Origin: Molanna angustata
Taxonomy: Eukaryota; Arthropoda; Insecta; Trichoptera; Molannidae
DNA: 64,000 nucleotides
Assembly: GCA_963576475.1 (NCBI GenBank)
Contig: OY754990.1
Span: forward strand, 6,229,756-6,293,755
Direction: 5' to 3'
The position numbers were made by a program, and so were the translations under genes. This document shows positions 56,797-64,000 of this stretch, piece by piece (the stretch's first letter is position 1; each line of letters opens with the position of its first letter). Under the pieces are notes generated by a model. The model saw only the letters and a list, made by a program, of their open reading frames with translations. It had not been told where the DNA came from and did no database searches.

Positions 56797-57126
56797 GCCT
56801 TAAGTCTAAGGTGTCAATAATTATGAGATTTGGTTTGTAATTTTAGGTGTTAATATATGAAAGGTTATTTTCTAGGGTAACTCGCTTATTGTAGTCTTGA
56901 ATAAGACTGTTGTTTACCCAATGTTTGAGTTTTTGAATTGATGGCCGTTCAACTCAGGAGTCAAGATCCAAGTGAAGTCTTGTCTGAAGCTGCCTCCTGA
57001 ATTTACTATTTTCGTCGTTATATATTATATGTGACCTAGTGATTAAGTTGTTAAGGTTGGAGTTAATGTTGTTTTACTCATACAAATGTACCTGTGCAGA
57101 GTCTATACTTGGAATCGGTTTATTCC
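56797..57126. other. Intron, no gene recognised
   Basis: Unique-looking intron sequence after the minisatellite. Confidence 0.4.
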
Positions 57127-57282
57127 AAGTATCTAAGCAGTTCAATAATATACATAGTACATTCATCCAAGCATTTGGTATTTGTATACCACCATCCCAG
57201 TTATTCGTGTTATTTTTATAAATACATAAAAATTAAAATAACACGAATATTCGGGATGATAGTATACAAATGCCAGATACTT
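57127..57282. repeat. Small foldback element
   Basis: gcatttggtatttgtatac (57171 onward) and agtatacaaatgcc, plus ttattcgtgttatttt and aaaataacacgaata, are inverted complements around a loop near 57220. The outermost aagtatct / agatactt pair brackets the element. It sits less than 50 bp before a splice acceptor. Confidence 0.6.
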
Positions 57283-57329
57283 AAAAAGTTTTCTCTTCAC
57301 ATATTAATATATAGATATTTAAATTCCAG

Positions 57330-57464
57330 GAGGAATGGTTATGTCTCTGCAATTGACTCCATTGCTGGGAGCTCTGGTGGGGGTCACCGCTCTGTTGATA
57401 CTGTTGGCGGTTCTACTCACCCTCTTGGCCAAATGTCATCGACCTAGGAGGACTCCTGCAAATG
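57330..57464 (+). CDS. side-like: side-like exon j (transmembrane helix)
   Basis: Acceptor taaattccag, donor gtattt. Product GGMVMSLQLTPLLGALVGVT then ALLILLAVLLTLLAKCHRPR. A hydrophobic run of about 25 residues followed by K-C-H-R-P-R-R marks a single-pass type I membrane segment with a basic cytoplasmic stop-transfer. Phase 1. Confidence 0.9.
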
Positions 57465-57729
57465 GTATTTATCATTATTGTAATTTCTTATATGAGAATA
57501 GTACTGCCCGAATGTCGGCTTGCCTGCTATAACCTGGTTCAGCAAACATAAAAATAACCACACACCAGCACGCTACATCTCACAATTTGAGGTAACCAGC
57601 GACAGATGTGTGTGTGCATTAAATAATAATTGGAAGCACGACGCATGCGTGTTTACCCACACATCAGTCTCATCTCACATAAAAAAGGTATTATAAATGG
57701 GTTGTAGACTATGTAAGATGTTATTGTTG

Positions 57730-58050
57730 CCTGTTGTATTTCCTTACGGGATACCAGAAAATGACAATAGAAAAAAATTCACTAATGTCGAGCCAAACCG
57801 CTAAGGAGTTCAGTGACATACACACCTACAGAAGAAACATAATAATGAAACTCCTGTTTCACATTTTATGTCCAGGTGTACATTTTTTACTTCTTTTATA
57901 TTATTTATTTCCACTGTTATAATTTTTGATTCGAATTGTGAATCTAAACCATGCAGGGACCCACTCAACACACAAAAAATTTCATCAAAATCGATCAGGC
58001 CGTTTAGGAGTTTAGTGACATACACACAAACAGATGAATTATATGTATAA
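57730..58050 (+). repeat. Possible interspersed repeat
   Basis: Two related blocks, ccgctaaggagttcagtgac and ggccgtttaggagtttagtg, each followed by catacacac, occur about 200 bp apart. The phrase aatttcatcaaaatcgatca is common at ends of insect transposons. No class assigned. Confidence 0.4.
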
Positions 58051-58096
58051 ACATATTTAAAATGTATTCACCAAGGAATATTTTTGAATTTTACAG

Positions 58097-58186
58097 GTCA
58101 AGGATCCACAAAACCATATGCTGATCATCCAGATGGTTCTAATATTCCACTCAACGCTACGGATACTGAGAGTGTTGATAGTTTGG
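58097..58186 (+). CDS. side-like: side-like exon k (cytoplasmic)
   Basis: Acceptor attttacag, donor gtaagt. Product GQGSTKPYADHPDGSNIPLN then ATDTESVDSLG: acidic, serine-rich juxtamembrane cytoplasmic sequence. Phase 1. Confidence 0.8.
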
Positions 58187-58385
58187 GTAAGTTTTCTTTC
58201 TTCCTGCGCCTTTTCCAGTTTCCTCCCTGTCTTGTTCATGTTTTTTCGGCTATTCTGACACTCATTCAATCCATATAAACACGAATCCTTACTCCCATTC
58301 CTTTGAGATGTACTGCAACAGTGTGTATATTTTTTTAGAAAATCAACTGACCCAATTTAAAAAAAAAATATGAATGCTTTTTTAG

Positions 58386-58653
58386 ACAAGAGCCCCGACA
58401 TCCTCCTAGACGGTAAGATAGCCGACAAGACCAGCAGTAAATTGGCCAAGTTGAAAGCCGCCAACGCTGCACTGCAGTCCCCATCGGACTCCTCACACCA
58501 GACCAGAGACCACAGCCTGGAGCATTCTCCGCCGATGGACAAACAGTACTCCTCGGACGGACACGGCGACAACTTCAACGGACAGTATGTACAAATCGAC
58601 CCGCTGAGGTACGGAGCGCAAATGATCAACCAGCAAAGACCACCAGTTTACAG
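58386..58653 (+). CDS. side-like: side-like exon l (cytoplasmic tail, last exon seen)
   Basis: Acceptor gcttttttag, probable donor gtacct after 58653 (phase 2). Product starts DKSPDILLDGKIADKTSSKL and ends DPLRYGAQMINQQRPPVYR. It is GC-rich, low-complexity and hydrophilic, as expected for a signalling tail. If the donor is not used, the frame stops at 58708 after 17 further residues. I favour splicing because the sequence turns AT-rich at the GT. Confidence 0.8.
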
Positions 58654-59025
58654 GTACCTAACTATAATCTATTCTGAGAGGGAAATTTTTCAATACAAGA
58701 ATAAGTAGCTCTGCTATATATGAACAATCTGACATCTACATATTTATTTAGGCTTTATCTTAAGAGTGACCAAACTTTATGTATTGCATATGTTCGAAGT
58801 TGCACATGGAATTCGCAACCACTGTATGGAATCCTCATTATAAGTTGCACATAAATAACATAGAAAGAATAAAAAAAAAATCATCAAACACCTCGATTTT
58901 AGAACTAGACGATTTCATGTAAATCAGCATATAAATAAAGTAGACCTCGTTATACATAAACAAAAAAGATATACAAAAAAATAAACATTTTACAATCTAA
59001 AATATACAAATCCGCACTGAAAATA
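58654..59025. other. Downstream intron or flank, no gene recognised
   Basis: AT-rich, no exon with conserved sequence found. Confidence 0.4.
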
Positions 59026-59376
59026 TCACATGTTGTTTCTCTCATAAAAAAATGTGTACATAGTCCGTTTATATTTATGTTTGGACAGCATAAAAATGTC
59101 ACCTAAATGAGAATATTCATTCCCAATATTATGGAGACGACTGATTAGCGAGTGATATTCTGTCTGTGTACGTGTACTGTTGTAATAAAATGGTGCTGTC
59201 TGTCTGGTGGATAGTCGTGGTATATTATAATTAATCAGTTCTGTTATTGCACAGCTGTTCAAATTCATATGGCTGTATAAATTCATATGATGAAAACAAT
59301 TACTGTTTGCGAATTTGGTTGTGAACAGAAATCGTTGGAGACACTTTACAGATGTCTCTAATTCACCAGACTTCAT
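59026..59376 (-). pseudogene. Non-LTR ORF2 C-terminal tail
   Basis: The minus frame reads RLSTRQTAPFYYNSTRTQTE then SLISRLHNIGNEYSHLGDIF, related to RTRQAVLFHE ... RLHRLGNELC in 12516-12893. Same family, C-terminal end only. Confidence 0.65.
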
Positions 59377-59394
59377 TTCTTCTTCATTTGTGCC

Positions 59395-59741
59395 ATGTCA
59401 GGCTACCACTCTGGTGTAGGCATCTCTGTCTTGAGCTAACCGGAACAGCTCTTACACTCTGTCTCCTACCCACACCGCGGCTTTCCTCAATTTATCCTTT
59501 TATGATGAGGTGCAGTAGATCGCATTAATAACTACAGAGAATGAGTCCCAAGTATGCCATCTTTCACATTATTATATTGGACAACAATTATTTTCTTCCC
59601 ACGTAAGCTCTTCAGTGTTGTGACCATATCTAGCCATGGAATTCGTAAAATTCTGCAATGAAGCCACATTTCAAATGCTTCGATTTGATTCATTGCATTG
59701 GCTTTTAATGCCCATGACCGACTCCATAAAGGAGTATAGAC
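59395..59741 (-). pseudogene. Retrotransposon RT fragment, left part (split by hAT)
   Basis: Minus strand encodes SRSWALKANAMNQIEAFEMW then LHCRILRIPWLDMVT, the W-x-L-K ... L-E-A-F-E-M-W-x-x-R-R-I-L-R-I block of non-LTR RT proteins. The frame is continued on the other side of the hAT element at 63702-63840. Confidence 0.7.
59734..59741 (+). repeat. Target-site duplication, left (hAT)
   Basis: gtatagac, matching atatagac at 63702-63709 in 7 of 8 positions. Confidence 0.75.
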
Positions 59742-59944
59742 CAGGGATCGGCAACCTTTTGAGTCGGAAGAGTCAAAAAGTTTTTAAGTAGCCAGAATTT
59801 TTTCGTGCCAACAATAAATAGTACTCGCATAAATAAAGTTTTTTGATAAAAAAAATAATCTCTTTATTCTTAAGTAGGTAACTATATAAAAAAAATTCTT
59901 AAAAATTTTTGGAATCCCCAATGTTCGACTAACTTTTCAAGGGC

Positions 59945-60316
59945 TTCATTCACAATGGTGTTAAAAAGCGTCCATCTATCGGGCGAAGCACAAACTAATT
60001 ATAGTGTCCCTATACACTACTATTGTTGGGGTGAAACTCTTAGTACTTTGTAGTAAAAGATGAATGTTCTTTTACACTTTATTTTACACACGTTCAAATA
60101 TACAAGATACAATTCAAGGTCAAATACTATAACAATTCACGGAGGTAGCTATCAACGGCGTAACGATGAATGACGCGCCGCGTGCCTATTCAAACACTAT
60201 ATACACACACAGACATGCTATCTCTTTCATTCACATATCTCACACTAATGATAACAGATATTAGTTTGTGTTCCGCCCGATAGATGGACGCGCTTTAGGA
60301 CACCATTGTGAATGAA
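59945..60316. mobile_element. MITE nested in the hAT element
   Basis: 372 bp with inverted ends of about 55 bp: ttcattcacaatggtgt...gcgtccatctatcgggcg against cgcccgatagatggacgcg...acaccattgtgaatgaa. No coding. Confidence 0.7.
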
Positions 60317-60429
60317 TTTACATTGATTAAATAAATATATCTTTCAAATTAACAGCTCTCACAACGAATAACTCACTACAAAGAGATTCTAAATTGGCGA
60401 ATGTTGCAATTGCGTAAATTGGTCACTTA

Positions 60430-63400
60430 AGCCAGCCGATGATGAATAATAACATTGTTTTTCTAAAAAAATAACACCCATTTTCCTAAAAAATAACACC
60501 ACATTTCTACAAAAATGGCACCCCTTTTCCAGAAAAAAATTAAGCGTATAATAAAACCACTTTTCTATAAAATAATACCCCTTTTCGAAATATCACGAAT
60601 AATAACACTGCTTTCCTACAAAAATAATACACCTTTTCCAAAAAAATAACACCCATTTTCCAAAAAAATAAAGCGAATTATAGCACCACTTTTCTACAAA
60701 AATAACACCACTTTTCCAAAAAACTAAAGCGTATAATAACAACAATTTTCTACAAAAATAACCATTTTACAAAAAATGTCTAGAATAATAACACTGCTTT
60801 TCTACAAAAATAAAACCTTTTTTCCAACTCGAATAATAACATCGCATTTCTACAAAACAAACATTCCTCTTCCAAAAAAATAATCCGAATACATACACCG
60901 CTTTTTTACAAAAATAACACCCATTTTCCGAAAAAAAAATAAAACTACCTTTCCAACAAGTATCGCGAATAATCACACCACTTTTCTACAAAAATAATAC
61001 CCCTTTTCCAAAACAATAACACAAATAATATCATCGCTTTTCTACAAAAATAACACCCATTTGCCTTAAAAATTTAGCGAATAATAACATCACCTTTCTA
61101 CAAAAATAATACACCATTTCCAAAAAATATCTCGGATATTTACACTGCTTTTCTACAAAAATAACACCAATTTTCCTAAAAAATAACGCAGATAATAACA
61201 CCACCTTTAACAAAAATAATACCCCTTTTCCAAAAATTATCTCGAATAATTACACTGCTTTTCTCCCAAAAAATACCCCTTTTCCAAAAAATACGCGCAT
61301 AATAAAACCACTTTTCTAAAAAAAAAAAAAAAAAAAATATACCACTTTTCCAACAAATAACGCGTATAATCACACTGCTTTTCTACAAAAATAATACCCC
61401 TTTTCCAAAACAATAACGCGAATAATATCATCGCTTTTCTACAAAAATAACACCCATTTGCCTTAAAAATTTATCGAATAATAACATAAAAATGATATCC
61501 CTATTCCAAAATATAACGCGAATAATAACACCGCTTCTCTACAAAAATAATGCCTCTTTTCCTACGAATAACGCGAATAATAACATCATTTTTCTACAAA
61601 AGTAACACCCATTTTCAAAAAAATAACGGGAACAATAATACCTCTTTATACTAAAATAATACCCCTTTTCCAAATAATAACGCGAATCATAACACCAATT
61701 TTCTACAAACATAATACCCCTTTTCCAAAAAATATCTTGAATAACTACACTGCTTCTCTACAAATATAATACCCCTTTTCCAAAAAATAACGCGAATAGA
61801 AACACCGCTTTTCTACAAAAGTAATACAACTTTTCCTAAAAAATATCGCAAATAATAACACCACTTATCAAAAAATAACGCGAATAGTAACACCGCTTTT
61901 CTACAAAACTAATACCACTTTTCGAACAAATAACGTGAATATAACACTGCTATTCTACAAAAATTGCGTCACTTTTGCAAAAAATTATCACGAATAATAT
62001 CTCTGCTTTTCAACAAAAATAATAACCCTTTTCCAAAAAATAACGCGAATAATAACACAGCTTTTCTACAAAAATATAACCCCTTTTCCAAAAATTATAT
62101 CGAATTATTACACTGTTTTTCTACCAAAAAATACCCCTTTTCCAAAAAATAACGCGCATAATAAAACCTCTCCTTTTCCACAAAAATAACGCTATTATTT
62201 TTAAATAATACCCTTTTCCAAAAAAGATCGCGAATAATAACATCGATTTTCTTCAAAAATAATACCCCTTTTCCAAAAATTAACGCGAATAATAACACAG
62301 CTTTTCTACAAAAATTGCACCCCTATTAAAAAAATACGCGAATTATAACATCGCTTTTCTATAAAAATAACACTCCTTTTCCAAGAAACTAAAGCGTATT
62401 TTAACACCACTTTTTTACAAAAATAAAATCCCTTTTCTAAAAAATAACGCGAATAATAACACCGCTTCTCAACAAAAATAATACCTCTTTTCCCACAGAT
62501 TCCGCGAATAATAACACCACTTTTCCAAAAAATAACGCGAATAATAACACCGCTTTTCTAAAAAATAATACAATTTTTCCAACAAATAACGCGAATAATT
62601 ACACCGCTTTTCTACAAAAATAATACCATTTTTCCAACAAATAACGCGAATAATAACACCACTTTTCTACGACCATAATACACCTTTTTTCAAAAAAATA
62701 TCTTTAATACTTACACTGCTTTTCTACAAAGAATAAATAATAAGTAACATTGCTTTTCTATAATAATAACACCCCTTTTCATATAAAATAACTCTAATAA
62801 TAACACCCCTTTTCCAAAATATAACCCGAATCATAACAATGCTTTTCTACAAAAATAATACCCCAATTCCAAAAAATAACGCGATTATTAACACCGCTTG
62901 TCTACAAACATAATACCCTATTTCCTAAAAATAATGAGAATAATAAAACCGCTTTTCTACAAAAATTATAAAAATAATACTCCTCTTCCAAAAAAATAAC
63001 GCTAATATGAACATCGCTTTTATTTTAAAATAATACTCCTTTGCCAAAAAAGAGCACAAATAATAACATCGCTTGTCTAAAAAAATAACACCCCTTTTCC
63101 ACAAAATTACGCAAATAATAACACCACTTTTCTACAAAAATAATACCCCTTTTCCAAAAAAGAACGCGAATAATCACATCGCTTTTCTACAAAAATAATA
63201 CACCTTTTCCAACAAATAACGCGAATAATAACGCTGCATTTCCACCAAAATAACTTTCTTTCAAAAAATACCCCCTTTCGAAAAAATAACGCGAATAATA
63301 ACACCTCTTTCCAACCAAAATATCACCCATTTTCCAAAAAAATAACGCAAATAATAATACCACCTTTCTACCAAATTAATACCCCTTTTCCAAAATTTTT

Positions 63401-63530
63401 TTGAATAATTACACTGCTTTTCTACAAGAATAGTCCCCTTTTTCCAAAAAAATAACGCAAATAATGACACCTCTTTTCAACCAAAATTACTCCTCTTTTC
63501 CAAAAAATAACTCTAATAATAAATTCTAGT
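60430..63530 (+). repeat. Degenerate satellite of about 55 bp inside hAT
   Basis: Unit of the form aataacgcgaataataacac, cgcttttctacaaaaataat, acccctttttccaaaa. About 55 bp repeated over 3.1 kb, so roughly 55 units by length, each diverged. The half-unit words ttttctacaaaaataa and ccccttttccaaaa alternate, suggesting an ancestral shorter repeat. The short minus-strand open frames here are shadows of the repeat. Confidence 0.88.
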
Positions 63531-63701
63531 ACAAGTGGCTGAGAGATAGAATCAGCGATTTATCCTCGGTAATCGATTCTTAACGATTATTAAATGTTTT
63601 CATTGATAAAGTAAATAATATTTGCGTAAGGAACTAAAGAGCCGCAGCTTCACATCCAAAGAGCCGCATGTGGCTCGCGAGCCGCAGGTTGCTGACCCCT
63701 G

Positions 63702-63840
63702 ATATAGACCATATATACCATTTGTCAATAATTCTCTGACTTAACTTCAAATTGAGATTATTATTACAGAAGCATATTATTGCATTTAATATAATAAATA
63801 TTGATTTTTTTCCACTCTGTCGCATTGTGTCCCCAAACTA
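63702..63840 (-). pseudogene. Retrotransposon RT fragment, right part
   Basis: Minus strand encodes NNNLNLKLSQRIIDKWYIWS, which joins directly to the left part across the hAT insertion to give the usual Y-I-W-S-V-x-x-x-x ... S-W block. The first 8 bp are the target-site duplication. Confidence 0.65.
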
Positions 63841-64000
63841 TCTTGCACGTTTTGAGATGGTCTTTCTTCTATAGTCATATCGTACCGTAAAAGTGGCAAG
63901 TAACAATATCCCAAAGGAAAGCTGACCTCTGGGATATCCTCCCAAAAGATGGAAGTACAGTAGCTGACATTCTAGTCCCAAGAGAGAAATTGATGTAGGA
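63841..64000. other. No gene recognised
   Basis: Probably further RT relic; no motif is clear at the window edge. Confidence 0.3.

Larger units (their letters stand above)
28898..58653 (+). other. side-like: Sidestep-family IgSF transmembrane gene (12 exons seen, partial)
   Basis: Twelve exons joined in consistent phase encode about 573 residues: three Ig-like domains, one FN3 domain, a transmembrane helix and a cytoplasmic tail. Segments such as VYFECNIRANPWVYKIQW, YNVARNEEANISCE and NCSEGYDGGLPQRF match the conserved core of insect Side proteins from memory. Drosophila Side is a cell-surface cue on muscle and other substrates that attracts motor axons through Beat receptors. Insects have several Side paralogs, so the exact member is not fixed. 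The signal peptide, any more N-terminal Ig domain and the stop codon are not identified in the window. Introns hold nearly all the mobile DNA to the right of 29 kb. Confidence 0.85.
59742..63701. mobile_element. Non-autonomous hAT element filled with satellite, 3,960 bp
   Basis: Ends CAGGGATCGGCAACCT and AGGTTGCTGACCCCTG are the hAT-type CAGGGGTCxGCAACC terminal inverted repeats. An 8-bp duplication flanks it. No transposase is present. Most of the interior (60430-63530) is a degenerate tandem repeat, and a small inverted-repeat element is nested near the left end. It needs a transposase from elsewhere. Confidence 0.82.

Noticed and set aside
60767..63470. Many short minus-strand frames rich in F, Y, W and K (for example 61176-61431)
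   Set aside because: Shadows of the AT-rich 55-bp satellite inside the hAT element.

Overview
The window is eukaryotic, AT-rich DNA from an insect, most likely a moth or butterfly. That placement rests on the spliced gene structure, a sidestep-type immunoglobulin-superfamily gene, and many RTE- and Jockey-like retrotransposon tails of a kind I associate with Lepidoptera. It is an inference from style, not from a species marker.

The only host gene I can support runs on the + strand from 28898 to 58653 and continues past both the first and last recognised exons. Twelve exons with GT/AG borders and consistent phases encode about 573 residues: three Ig-like domains, one fibronectin-III domain, a transmembrane helix and a cytoplasmic tail. 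The protein belongs to the Sidestep (Side) family, whose Drosophila founder is a muscle-surface guidance cue recognised by Beaten path receptors on motor axons. The signal peptide, any more N-terminal Ig domain and the stop codon are not identified here.

Nearly everything else is mobile DNA. Region 1-14119 holds decayed non-LTR retrotransposon tails, tRNA-derived repeats, a 2-kb palindrome made of two inverted terminal-repeat units (8773-10767), and a hammerhead-like motif left by an old Penelope-like element (12144-12183). Region 14120-26148 is one minus-strand LTR element with two apparently identical 2,870-bp LTRs, a polypurine tract and a candidate primer site, but no gag or pol: a large non-autonomous (LARD-type) element. 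The side introns contain foldback MITEs, a repeated family of about 500 bp, and many antisense retrotransposon tails.

The most striking insertion is a 10.6-kb Penelope-like element (PLE) array at 34373-45007. Head-to-tail 2,747-bp units carry 818-codon reverse transcriptase/GIY-YIG endonuclease ORFs. Two are intact, one is broken by a 200-N assembly gap and a 4-bp insertion, and one is 5'-truncated and joined to an inverted tail. The whole array is bounded by a perfect 12-bp target-site duplication and lies directly against the 3' splice site of a side exon. Hammerhead-ribozyme-like motifs recur in each inter-ORF spacer.

Further right are a 20-copy 105-bp minisatellite with a palindromic core (about 54730-56796) and, beyond the last recognised exon, a 3,960-bp non-autonomous hAT element (59742-63701). 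The hAT element is filled with a degenerate satellite of about 55 bp and splits an older retrotransposon reading frame.
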